A DNA stretch of 64,000 nucleotides from an uncultured Clostridia bacterium (GTDB lineage: Bacteria; Bacillota; Clostridia; Oscillospirales; Ruminococcaceae). How positions within the stretch are numbered: the stretch's first letter is position 1; each line of letters starts with the position of its first letter. Position numbers and translations under genes: made by a program. Below are positions 18,355 to 25,500 of this stretch, piece after piece. Under the pieces are notes generated by a model. That model did not search any database. It had not been told where the DNA came from and saw only the letters and a program-made list of their open reading frames with translations. The DNA lies in contig CAMDZD010000004.1 of the NCBI GenBank assembly GCA_945910815.1, positions 1-64,000 of the forward strand, in the 5' to 3' direction.

Positions 18355-19467
18355 TTAAAGCTTATTTTTTTCGTCCTCGATTAATTTAAGGAGGTCGTCA
18401 ACAGACATATTGCTGACATTTTTCTTTTTGGCATTGTTTTCGGATTTTTTGATAATATCTCCGATATCGGGAGTAGATGACTTTCTCGGAGCAACAGGCT
18501 TCGGAGCAGTTTTTGTAACAGCCGGCTTTTCAGTTTCAGCAGAATGTTTCTGCATTTCCTCACGGAGAGTATCAGCAGGAGTTTTTTCATGTGAAATATT
18601 TTTCGGAGCAGAGAACATTTCTGTAACATCAACCTGATTTTTCTTCTGAGCCTCAAGCTTTGCAGTATTTTCAGCCTCTCTTAAAGCCTTGAACTGCATA
18701 GTTCTTTCCTTTTCTTTCTGATAGGGTGAATTTGGATTTACTTCCTTATGGCTGAAATGTTCAGCGATAGACTGTTTTTTGCGTTCAAGTTCATCAGTTG
18801 TATAATCCTGAGGAGTGGGGTCAACGAAAAGCGGAGTTTCTTTTATATCACTTGCCTTGAAAGTCGGGGCAGGATTTGGCTTTGAATGTTTTTCTTCCGG
18901 AATATTATCTTCTTCATCGTCTTCATCGTCCTTTGAAGATGCGATTTTGGCTATAAGGAATATTACAAGAATTATGCTCGGCAGAATAAGCTGGATAATA
19001 ATTCCCTTTATATTAAGAGTGAAATTAATCCAGCGTCCGAGATTTATATTCTGCGGATAGCCTGTGCAGAGAGCAAGAATATTTTCTCTTGGTATAAAAT
19101 CCGTAACAGAATTGTCGTCCTGAGCGTTTGCTGTTGAAAGATAGTAGATTTCTGAACCTGTTGATTCATCGGCAACAGTTTTATAAACTGTTCTTATAAT
19201 AACTTCATCGCTTTCATTGAGATGGCAGAGAATAATATCACCCTGTTTTATTTCGAGACCGTCAGCTTCCTTTGAGATTAGGGCAGTACCCTGGGGGAGA
19301 AGATTTCCCATATCCTGATTGTTAAGCAGATAGATATAATAGCCGAATACATTAGGGGAATGTTTCTGATTGAACATAATGTTTACAGCAAGAGAAAGTG
19401 CAATGAATATTATACATATAACAGTTATAAGAAATTTAAGTACAGAAAAGCCTTTTTTATTTTCCAA
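18355..19467 (-). CDS. Signal peptidase I (S26)-like membrane protein, probably catalytically inactive
   Basis: Chosen start is TTG at 19467, giving 370 residues. An AAAGGA site lies 10 bases upstream, and the predicted -10 box at 19504-19509 lies inside the longer open frame, ruling out an upstream ATG at 19536. Membrane helix about 10-31; an S26-like extracytoplasmic domain about 40-160; a second helix about 172-195; then a long acidic, Pro/Lys-rich cytoplasmic tail of about 170 residues. Where signal peptidases have the Ser-Met nucleophile the protein has Asp52-Met53, and the usual I-H-R-V base region reads IIRTV without His. The GDII and late Asn/Asp segments of the fold remain. It may be a scaffold or regulator rather than a protease. 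Confidence 0.65.
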   Translation of the reverse strand: MENKKGFSVLKFLITVICIIFIALSLAVNIMFNQKHSPNVFGYYIYLLNNQDMGNLLPQGTALISKEADGLEIKQGDIILCHLNESDEVIIRTVYKTVADESTGSEIYYLSTANAQDDNSVTDFIPRENILALCTGYPQNINLGRWINFTLNIKGIIIQLILPSIILVIFLIAKIASSKDDEDDEEDNIPEEKHSKPNPAPTFKASDIKETPLFVDPTPQDYTTDELERKKQSIAEHFSHKEVNPNSPYQKEKERTMQFKALREAENTAKLEAQKKNQVDVTEMFSAPKNISHEKTPADTLREEMQKHSAETEKPAVTKTAPKPVAPRKSSTPDIGDIIKKSENNAKKKNVSNMSVDDLLKLIEDEKNKL

Positions 19468-19503
19468 ATTAATCAAATCCTTTCGTAAAATATTGTTTAA
19501 ACC

Positions 19504-19532
19504 ATTATAACACAGATTCTCACAAAATACAA
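19504..19532 (-). promoter_or_regulatory. Predicted promoter of the signal-peptidase-like gene
   Basis: Minus-strand TTGTAT (19532-19527), 17-bp spacer, extended -10 TGtTATAAT (hexamer 19509-19504). It decides the start of the gene, because transcription would begin near 19497. Confidence 0.6.
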
Positions 19533-19582
19533 ACATTTTTTAAAAATAATTTTTTAAAAAAATAAGAAACAGCAAATCCGTA

Positions 19583-19610
19583 ACAAAAAACACGGATTTT
19601 ACATAATATA
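19583..19610 (+). promoter_or_regulatory. Possible sigma-K-type promoter of dpaAB
   Basis: CATAATATA at 19602-19610 fits the CATAnnnTA -10 pattern of mother-cell sigma factors, and an AC dinucleotide (19583-19584) lies 17 bp upstream, as in sigma-K sites. In Bacillus subtilis spoVF is sigma-K dependent. The motif is short, so this is an inference. Confidence 0.4.
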
Positions 19611-19668
19611 TAGCAGATACCCGATTTATAAAAACTGATAATAACTGTTATTTGAATGGAGAATATTT

Positions 19669-20532
19669 ATGAATAAAAAAAGTATTCTTATAGCCGGCGG
19701 TGATTTAAGGCAGATTTACTGCGGAAAATATCTTTCAGAGAATTTTGATGTAAGCTTTGCGGGATTTGAAAGCCAGTATATACCGGAAAATCTGAAAATA
19801 TTTTCTGAAGATAAAAATTCTGAGTGCATTTTTGATTTTGTTGTATTTGCTGTTCCACCCGTAAACGACGGAAAATATATAAATACACCTTTTTCCGAAA
19901 ATCTGCTTACGCCTGAAAGCATTAAAAATCATATTAACGAAAATACTGTTATATTCTGCGGAAAGGCAGATGACAGTTTCAGAAATCTTTTCAGCGGAAA
20001 TGCAGTTTATGACTATATGGAAAGAGATGAGCTTAATATACTTAATGCAGTTCCGACAGCGGAGGGAGCTGTATATATTGCAATTGAAGAACTTCCGGTT
20101 ACTCTGAGCAACAGTAAAATCCTTATAACGGGATTCGGCAGAATAGGAAAGATTCTTGCGGAAATTTTAAAAGGATTCGGAGCAGATATAACTGTTATGA
20201 CAAAAAGTTTCAAAAGTATGGCATGGGCTAAAGCTATGAATTTCAAAGTATGCAGTAAATCTGATATAGATTCATCATACAATCTTATATTCAATACTGC
20301 TCCCGTGCTTATATTTGACCGCAATACACTTGAAAAGCTTGGAAGTGAAACAATACTGATAGATTTGGCATCAAAGCCGGGGGGAGTTGATTTCAGTTCC
20401 GCCGGAGAACTCGGCATAAAAGCTATATGGGCATTAGGTATTCCCGGGAAAACTGCTCCCGTTACAGCAGGAGAAATAGTTGCTGAAACTATTGAGAACA
20501 TCATAAAGGAAAGGAGTGACCGATATGACTGA
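19669..20532 (+). CDS. dpaA: Dipicolinate synthase subunit A
   Basis: A 287-residue NAD(P)-binding oxidoreductase-like protein matching SpoVFA/DpaA. With subunit B it converts the dihydrodipicolinate-branch precursor to dipicolinic acid, the calcium chelator of endospores. Visible are an N-terminal AGGDLRQIYCGKYL dinucleotide-type segment, EGAVYIAIEELP in the linker, and a second Rossmann motif GFGRIGKILAEIL near residue 160; the C-terminal IWALGIPGKTAPVTAGEIV is typical of the family. The stop overlaps dpaB by 8 bp. Its presence argues for a sporulating ancestor or a spore-forming organism. Confidence 0.9.
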   Translation: MNKKSILIAGGDLRQIYCGKYLSENFDVSFAGFESQYIPENLKIFSEDKNSECIFDFVVFAVPPVNDGKYINTPFSENLLTPESIKNHINENTVIFCGKADDSFRNLFSGNAVYDYMERDELNILNAVPTAEGAVYIAIEELPVTLSNSKILITGFGRIGKILAEILKGFGADITVMTKSFKSMAWAKAMNFKVCSKSDIDSSYNLIFNTAPVLIFDRNTLEKLGSETILIDLASKPGGVDFSSAGELGIKAIWALGIPGKTAPVTAGEIVAETIENIIKERSDRYD

Positions 20533-21106
20533 TTTTTCAGGACTTAAAATAGGCTATGCCGTAACAGGTTCATTCTGTACCTTTGAAAAGTCATTTAAAC
20601 AGGCAGAAATCCTTCGGAAAATGGGTGCGGAAATTATTCCCATAATGTCGGAAAATGCCTCATCAATATCAACACGTTTCGGAAGTGCTGAAGATAATCT
20701 GAAAAAATTTGAAAATATATGCGGTTGCAAGGTTATAACTACTATTGCAGATGCAGAACCGATAGGTCCTAAAAGCCTTACTGATATTATGATAGTAGCT
20801 CCCTGTACATCGAATACGGCTTCAAAGCTTGCAAACAGCATTACTGACAGTACGGTTACCATGGCAGTAAAATCTCATCTTCGGAGCGGTAAGCCGGTAG
20901 TTCTTGCGATAGCCTCAAATGATTCTCTTATGGGAAGTGCTAAAAATCTCGGAATTTTATTCAATATGAAGAATTACTATTTTGTCCCTATGCGTCAGGA
21001 CGATTATGTAAAAAAGCCGTCATCACTTGTAGCGGAATTTTCAATGATTCCTCAGGCAGTCGAATCTGCATTAAAGGGCATACAGCTAAGACCTATTATA
21101 TATTAA
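20525..21106 (+). CDS. dpaB: Dipicolinate synthase subunit B (flavoprotein)
   Basis: A 193-residue flavoprotein-fold subunit (SpoVFB/DpaB) that partners dpaA. Motifs: KIGYAVTGSFCTF at the N-terminus (flavin-site Ser/Cys region), VAPCTSNTASKLANSITDS in the centre, and FVPMRQDDYVKKPSS near the C-terminus, all characteristic. Start ATG at 20525 is preferred over the GTG at 20516, because AAGGAG (20511-20516) overlaps that GTG and sits 8 bases before the ATG. The stop overlaps tail-to-tail by 3 bases with the minus-strand small protein gene. Confidence 0.9.
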   Translation: MTDFSGLKIGYAVTGSFCTFEKSFKQAEILRKMGAEIIPIMSENASSISTRFGSAEDNLKKFENICGCKVITTIADAEPIGPKSLTDIMIVAPCTSNTASKLANSITDSTVTMAVKSHLRSGKPVVLAIASNDSLMGSAKNLGILFNMKNYYFVPMRQDDYVKKPSSLVAEFSMIPQAVESALKGIQLRPIIY

Positions 21107-21276
21107 AAAATCTCCGCAGAGGAATCAAAGTCTCTGCGGAGCTTCTTTCTGTTGTATGCCTTTTTGTTTTCGGATTTGCGTGTTGCGGGATTCATATTCC
21201 ACAAATTACGCTTTTCCTTATCGATTTCACGTTTCTGTTTTTTTGACATTTTTTCATAGGGTACAAATTTTTTCAT
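21103..21276 (-). CDS. Small basic conserved-type protein (57 aa), unknown function
   Basis: A 57-residue, Lys/Arg-rich soluble protein beginning KKFVPYEKMSKKQKREID. I recall similar short KKFVPYEK proteins in other Clostridia, without known function. Start ATG at 21276 has a GGAGGAG site that is made of the last codons of the upstream GNAT gene, whose stop is 7 bp away, so the two are coupled. Unusually, the last dozen codons form a perfect 10-bp hairpin followed by T6, so the coding tail doubles as an intrinsic terminator. The basic character suggests nucleic acid or ribosome binding, which is a guess. Confidence 0.75.
   Translation of the reverse strand: MKKFVPYEKMSKKQKREIDKEKRNLWNMNPATRKSENKKAYNRKKLRRDFDSSAEIF
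21106..21141 (-). terminator. Terminator embedded in the end of the small basic protein gene
   Basis: Stem CTCCGCAGAG (21112-21121) with CTCTGCGGAG (21132-21141), 10 bp perfect, 10-nt loop. On the minus strand it is followed by ATTTTTT, which runs into the TAA stop. The plus side has only a weak T-rich tract, so dpaB may share it inefficiently. Confidence 0.8.
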
Positions 21277-21283
21277 AATAATA

Positions 21284-21745
21284 TTACTCCTCCATATTTT
21301 TAAGATTTAATTTGAAATAAACCATATCTTTAAGCAGAATGCCACATTCATAAATCGGGTGGTTATAATTTTCAGTAAAGAAATTTTTTATTCTGTGAGA
21401 TTCAGTAAATCCGCATTTTTTATAAAATGGTACAGTTAAAGGACTGTCACCCGTTCCGACCTGTAAAATATCATAATTATTTTTATATCTTTTAATAACA
21501 TACTCAATCATAGCTTTGCCATACCCATTTCTATGATATTCGGGATTTACAGCTATATTTTTTATTTCAATTGTTTTATCTTTTTCTTTTGTAATAACGC
21601 ATACTGCTTTAACTCCGTTATCATCAAGAATGAACATTGTACCACGTTCAAGATAGCGGTCTATCATATCTTCCTGTTCATCTGCAAGCAACAGTAAATC
21701 AAGATACTGCTTTTTGTTTTCTTTTATTTCATAAATTTCATACAT
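21284..21745 (-). CDS. GNAT-family N-acetyltransferase
   Basis: A 153-residue acetyltransferase. The acetyl-CoA pyrophosphate loop is visible as YHRNGYGKAMIEYV (motif A, near residue 75), preceded by the strand IEIKNIAVNPE; FYKKCGF is the usual late motif B. The acceptor (small molecule or protein N-terminus) cannot be deduced. GGAGG precedes the ATG at 21745. The gene follows rtcB on the minus strand, separated by a 61-nt repeat element, and is coupled to the 57-residue gene downstream. Confidence 0.87.
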   Translation of the reverse strand: MYEIYEIKENKKQYLDLLLLADEQEDMIDRYLERGTMFILDDNGVKAVCVITKEKDKTIEIKNIAVNPEYHRNGYGKAMIEYVIKRYKNNYDILQVGTGDSPLTVPFYKKCGFTESHRIKNFFTENYNHPIYECGILLKDMVYFKLNLKNMEE

Positions 21746-21767
21746 TTTTATTTTCCTCCAAAAAAAT

Positions 21768-21828
21768 AAAAGTTTTCGGTCAAGCCTTTTTCAAAAGGCT
21801 TGCAGGGGTTCGGGGACAGAGTCCCCGA
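21768..21828 (-). repeat. 61-nt intercistronic repeat element, copy 1
   Basis: Read on the minus strand this is identical over 61 nt to 43278-43338 on the plus strand. It has two hairpins: TCGGGGAC/GTCCCCGA with a 3-nt loop, and CAAGCCTTTT/AAAAGGCTTG with a 2-nt centre, then GACCGAAAAC and a T run. It begins 5 bp after the rtcB stop and ends before the GNAT ribosome site. Confidence 0.9.
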
Positions 21829-21833
21829 AAAAA

Positions 21834-23039
21834 TTATTCTATACCCGCCTTGAAATTATAAATCGGTTTGATAATATCATCAACAGTAACAGTATCGGAT
21901 ATATTTTCAAGAATATCATTTATATTCTTGTATGCCATGGGACATTCATCAAGAGTAGATGAATTTATTGATGTTGAATAAATTCCCTTCATCTGTTTTT
22001 TGTATTCCGAAACGGTAAAGCTCTGTTTAGCCTGACTTCTGCTCATTAAACGACCTGCACCGTGAGGAGCTGAAAAATTCCAGTCGGGATTGCCTTTCCC
22101 TGTACAGATAAGACTTCCGTCACGCATATTTATCGGAATTATAAGCTTTTCACCGTTCTGAGCTGATACAGCACCCTTGCGGAGTATCATATTATCAGTA
22201 TCTATATAATTGTGTATGGTTGAGAACTGTTCTGTAATATGAAGTTTCATTCCTTTGATAATTTCAGTAATCATCGCCTGACGGTTAACAAGTGCAAATT
22301 CCTGAACTATTTTCATATCATGGATATACTGTTCAAAGAGTTCGCCCTCAGCGTATGCAAGATGTTTCGGGATATTTGTAGTTTTAGTATTGACAAGTTT
22401 TTTTATTTCCTGCTGAATATTTTTAGTTTTTCCCTCTGACTTGAGACGTGCAACAAGTTCATCAATATCGGATTTGGAGGTCTTGTTAAGTCTTTTGTAT
22501 GCCTCATTCTGATAGTATTTTGCAACTTCGACTCCGAGATGTCTTGAACCCGAATGTACTACTATATATATACTTCCGTCAGAAGCCTTGTCGGCTTCTA
22601 TGAAATGATTCCCACCGCCGAGAGTACCGATACTTTTTTCAGCCTTTTCCAAATCTATATGTTCAATGCAATAAAGATTTTCAAGCGGTATTTTTTCTGC
22701 ATAGCGGTGCGGAGTGTTGCGGATACCGAATCCGGAGGGAATTTTTTCATATATAAGCTTGTCGAGTTTCTGGAGTTCGATATGCTTTTCCTTGATTTTT
22801 ACGGTTTCCATACCACAGCCTATATCTACTCCGACCATATTCGGCACAGCCTTGTCGGTGATAGTCACAGTAGTTCCGATTGTACAGCCTGTACCTGCAT
22901 GAACATCGGGCATAATGCGGATTTTTGAATCCTTTGAAAGCTCCTGACTGCAAAGGGTTATAATCTGACTTATGGCATCGGGTTCTATTACATCTGTAAA
23001 GACCTTTGCGGAACTGTATTTTCCTGAAAGTTCAATCAT
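21834..23039 (-). CDS. rtcB: RtcB-family RNA ligase
   Basis: A 401-residue GTP-dependent RNA ligase that joins 2',3'-cyclic-phosphate or 3'-phosphate ends to 5'-hydroxyl ends. The Mn and guanylylation site is visible: MPDVHAG near residue 43, GVDIGCGME, GTLGGGNHFIE, VHSGSRHLG, and the nucleophilic His region APHGAGRLMSR near residue 330. The length fits the shorter bacterial RtcB group rather than the 480-residue type. No archease or RtcA gene is near. An AAAGGA site lies upstream of ATG 23039. Expression seems to pass through a leader with a small peptide gene and a terminator. Confidence 0.95.
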   Translation of the reverse strand: MIELSGKYSSAKVFTDVIEPDAISQIITLCSQELSKDSKIRIMPDVHAGTGCTIGTTVTITDKAVPNMVGVDIGCGMETVKIKEKHIELQKLDKLIYEKIPSGFGIRNTPHRYAEKIPLENLYCIEHIDLEKAEKSIGTLGGGNHFIEADKASDGSIYIVVHSGSRHLGVEVAKYYQNEAYKRLNKTSKSDIDELVARLKSEGKTKNIQQEIKKLVNTKTTNIPKHLAYAEGELFEQYIHDMKIVQEFALVNRQAMITEIIKGMKLHITEQFSTIHNYIDTDNMILRKGAVSAQNGEKLIIPINMRDGSLICTGKGNPDWNFSAPHGAGRLMSRSQAKQSFTVSEYKKQMKGIYSTSINSSTLDECPMAYKNINDILENISDTVTVDDIIKPIYNFKAGIE

Positions 23040-23061
23040 TAAAAAAATCCTTTCTCTGTAA

Positions 23062-23098
23062 CAAAAAACGGTACTTCTGAAAAACTCCAGAAGTACCG
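23062..23098 (-). terminator. Intrinsic terminator/attenuator ahead of rtcB
   Basis: Stem CGGTACTTCTG (23069-23079) with its complement (23088-23098), 11 bp perfect, 8-nt loop. On the minus strand T6 follows at once. It lies between the leader peptide and the rtcB ribosome site, so read-through would be needed to express rtcB from the strong upstream promoter. Confidence 0.85.
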
Positions 23099-23132
23099 CA
23101 AGAGTGATATGATGTTGAAAACCCGTTAAAAT

Positions 23133-23216
23133 TTATACAAAAAATCGGAATGGATTTCCATACTTCTGTAATATTATATTCATACTGTATAAAGATATAT
23201 TCATTATTTTTTTCAT
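23133..23216 (-). CDS. Putative 27-residue leader peptide upstream of rtcB
   Basis: A 27-codon frame with an optimal AAAGGAGG site 9 bases before its ATG (23216-23214), starting MKKIMNISLYS and ending FRFFV. It is rich in Ile, Asn and Phe and has a hydrophobic centre. It is transcribed from a perfect consensus promoter and followed by a terminator before rtcB. A 10-bp inverted repeat joins the start-codon region to codons near its end. It may be a cis-acting leader or a free-standing small peptide. No homologue is recognised. Confidence 0.55.
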   Translation of the reverse strand: MKKIMNISLYSMNIILQKYGNPFRFFV

Positions 23217-23224
23217 GGAAATCC
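23152..23224 (-). repeat. Inverted repeat spanning the rtcB leader peptide
   Basis: GGATTTCCAT (23152-23161) and ATGGAAATCC (23215-23224) are perfect 10-bp complements 53 bp apart. The upstream arm includes the ATG and lies next to the Shine-Dalgarno, so pairing could hide the leader's start. Confidence 0.7.
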
Positions 23225-23256
23225 GCCTCCTTTCATAAATTCAAAATTTGAATATG

Positions 23257-23285
23257 ATTATATCACATATTATTATAATTGTCAA
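23257..23285 (-). promoter_or_regulatory. Consensus sigma-A promoter of the rtcB leader
   Basis: Minus-strand TTGACA (23285-23280), exactly 17-bp spacer, TATAAT (23262-23257): a full match to both hexamers, the best promoter in the window. Confidence 0.9.
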
Positions 23286-23357
23286 GACTTTTTTTCGAAA
23301 ATTTTTAAGCTGTATGTATACAGGCTGTTTTTTTGCGGAAATTCGTCATTTTGTTAC

Positions 23358-23387
23358 TTGACAGTATATAATATAGTATGATATAAT
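23358..23387 (+). promoter_or_regulatory. Predicted promoter of the polysaccharide operon
   Basis: TTGACA (23358-23363), 18-bp spacer, TATAAT (23382-23387), 40 bp ahead of the wzm-like ATG. It is divergent from the rtcB leader promoter, with about 70 bp between their -35 boxes. Confidence 0.8.
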
Positions 23388-23427
23388 TAAATAATCGTTT
23401 TGCAGAAAAAGGGAGATTGTTTAAAAA

Positions 23428-24207
23428 ATGAATATTTTTAAAGAACTTTATGATTACCGGCAGATGATTTTCAGCCTTGTAAGAAAGGATTTGAGAGGAC
23501 GCTATAAAGGTTCTGTTCTGGGATTTCTCTGGACTTTTATAAATCCGCTGTTTCAGCTTCTTGTATATACAATAGCTTTTTCGTTCATACTTCCAAGCCC
23601 TATTGAAAAATATTATCTCCACTTGTTTGTTGCACTTATTCCATGGATTTTCTTTTCATCATCGGTGCAGGGTGGAGCAAATTCGATAATTGCAAGCAAG
23701 GATTTGGTTTCAAAGATATATTTTCCGCGTGAAGTAATTCCGATATCATACGTGACAAGCTGTTTTGTAAATATGCTTTTAAGCTTTATAATAATATTTC
23801 TTGTCGTAATTGTTTCGGGAGTCGGAATAAATCCGCTTGCAATGCTGTGTCTGCCTGTTATAATGATTGTGGAATATATTATGGCTCTCGGAATGGCTAT
23901 GCTTTTTTCGGCAATAACTGTATTTTTCCGTGATATGGAGCATATTCTAAGCATCATTACTATGGCATGGATTTATCTTACACCTGTACTTTATCCCATT
24001 AATATGATTGAAAACAAAACTATTCAGAAGCTTTTCTATATAAATCCTATGACATCTGTTATAGTTGCATACAGAGATGTTTTATACTATGCAAAAGTTC
24101 CGGATTTGTCAACGCTCCTGATAGCGTTCGGATTTGGTATTCTGATACTTTTTATAGGTTTTTTTGTGTTTTCAAAGCTTAAAAGACATTTTGCGGAGGA
24201 ACTGTAA
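23428..24207 (+). CDS. wzm: Polysaccharide ABC exporter permease (Wzm/TagG-like)
   Basis: A 259-residue ABC-2 permease with about six membrane helices. The N-terminal LVRKDLRGRYKGSVLGFLWTFINPLFQLLVY is the signature of Wzm/TagG/RfbA exporters that carry finished polysaccharide chains on undecaprenyl diphosphate across the membrane. Its stop overlaps the wzt ATG by one base (TAATG), so the subunits are made together. In a Gram-positive cell the product could be a teichoic-acid-like or rhamnan-type wall polymer. Confidence 0.92.
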   Translation: MNIFKELYDYRQMIFSLVRKDLRGRYKGSVLGFLWTFINPLFQLLVYTIAFSFILPSPIEKYYLHLFVALIPWIFFSSSVQGGANSIIASKDLVSKIYFPREVIPISYVTSCFVNMLLSFIIIFLVVIVSGVGINPLAMLCLPVIMIVEYIMALGMAMLFSAITVFFRDMEHILSIITMAWIYLTPVLYPINMIENKTIQKLFYINPMTSVIVAYRDVLYYAKVPDLSTLLIAFGFGILILFIGFFVFSKLKRHFAEEL

Positions 24208-25499
24208 TGGATAAGGATAATGCTATTGAAGTCCGTGACGTAAAAAAGAAATTCAAAATTTATTATGATAAAGGCAACGACCTTAAAGACCGTATTCTTT
24301 TCCGCAACAGAAGCCATTATGAGGACAGATGGGTTCTTAAGGGAATTTCATTCAGTGTAAAAAAAGGTGAAGCAATCGGACTTATAGGTCATAACGGTTG
24401 CGGAAAAAGCACAACGCTTAAATTACTGACTAAAATTATGTATCCCGACAGCGGAACTATTGAGATGTGCGGACGGGTTTCGAGTCTTATCGAACTCGGA
24501 GCAGGCTTTCACCCCGATATGAGCGGTCGTGAAAATATTTATACAAATGCATCGATATTCGGGCTTACTAAAAAAGAAATCGACAAGCGATTGAATGATA
24601 TAATAGAATTTTCGGAGCTTGAGGAATTTATTGACAATCCGGTAAGAACATATTCATCGGGAATGTATATGCGACTTGCTTTTTCAGTAGCTATAAATGT
24701 AAGTGCAAATATACTGCTTATAGATGAAATACTTGCAGTAGGCGATGCAAATTTTCAGAAAAAATGCTTTGACAAGCTAAGGGAAATCAAGGCAGAGGGA
24801 ACTACTATTGTAATAGTTTCGCATGCTCTTGAACAGATTGAACAGATTTGCGAAACTTCATACTGGATTGAGGACGGATTAATTAAGGAATCCGGTACTC
24901 CGAAATATGTTCATGAACACTATCTTTACAGTATGGAGCAGAAACGCATTGAACAGCTTGAAAAAACTCACAATGCGGAAGTTGCCGGAAATCAGACTGA
25001 ATCCGAAAAAAAACCGGAAGAATCCCTGCCGGATTTCTGTGACAAATCCGCTGTGCGTATGGGTACGGGCGACGTAAGATTTACCGATGCACAGATGAGA
25101 AATGAAAAAGGCGAAAAGCAGTATATATTTGATACAGAAGATAAAATTACTGTTTATCTGAAATACAAATCCGAAAAAAAAGGTCTTAAGGGCAATTTCG
25201 GATACGGAATTTTCCGTGAGGACAGTCTCCACTGCTACGGCACTAATGTTTCAATAGAATGTGATGACTTTGTACCGATTGAGGAAAGCGGAGAAGTTTC
25301 GGTTACTTTTCAGAACAGCCTGCTCCCCGGAAAGTATTTTCTTGATGTTGCAGTACATTCCCATGACGGAATTATTTTTGATGATATAAGACGTGTACAG
25401 TCCTTTGTAGTATCTTCTTCAAAGCGTGATATAGGTGTTTGCAGACTTCAGTCGGAATGGTCAGTCAACGGTAAAATTTTCAAAAAGGGTGTGAAATAA
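24207..25499 (+). CDS. wzt: Polysaccharide ABC exporter ATPase with C-terminal glycan-binding-type domain (Wzt-like)
   Basis: A 430-residue ATPase. The nucleotide-binding domain (about 1-245) has Walker A GHNGCGKST, a YSSGMYMRLAF signature, Walker B ILLIDEIL and the switch His in VSHALEQ. After a charged linker there is a beta-sandwich of about 150 residues (about 280-425) matching the Wzt C-terminal type, which in O9a-like systems recognises the capped non-reducing end of the chain before export. The methyltransferase gene starting 1 bp downstream would fit a terminal methyl cap. TagH-type ATPases of teichoic acid exporters lack this particular domain. Confidence 0.92.
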   Translation: MDKDNAIEVRDVKKKFKIYYDKGNDLKDRILFRNRSHYEDRWVLKGISFSVKKGEAIGLIGHNGCGKSTTLKLLTKIMYPDSGTIEMCGRVSSLIELGAGFHPDMSGRENIYTNASIFGLTKKEIDKRLNDIIEFSELEEFIDNPVRTYSSGMYMRLAFSVAINVSANILLIDEILAVGDANFQKKCFDKLREIKAEGTTIVIVSHALEQIEQICETSYWIEDGLIKESGTPKYVHEHYLYSMEQKRIEQLEKTHNAEVAGNQTESEKKPEESLPDFCDKSAVRMGTGDVRFTDAQMRNEKGEKQYIFDTEDKITVYLKYKSEKKGLKGNFGYGIFREDSLHCYGTNVSIECDDFVPIEESGEVSVTFQNSLLPGKYFLDVAVHSHDGIIFDDIRRVQSFVVSSSKRDIGVCRLQSEWSVNGKIFKKGVK

Positions 25500-25500
25500 T

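Noticed and set aside
19468..19536. Upstream ATG giving 23 more residues to the signal-peptidase-like protein
   Set aside because: The extension spans the predicted -10 box, has no ribosome site and is unlike a membrane-protein N-terminus; TTG at 19467 has AAAGGA upstream.
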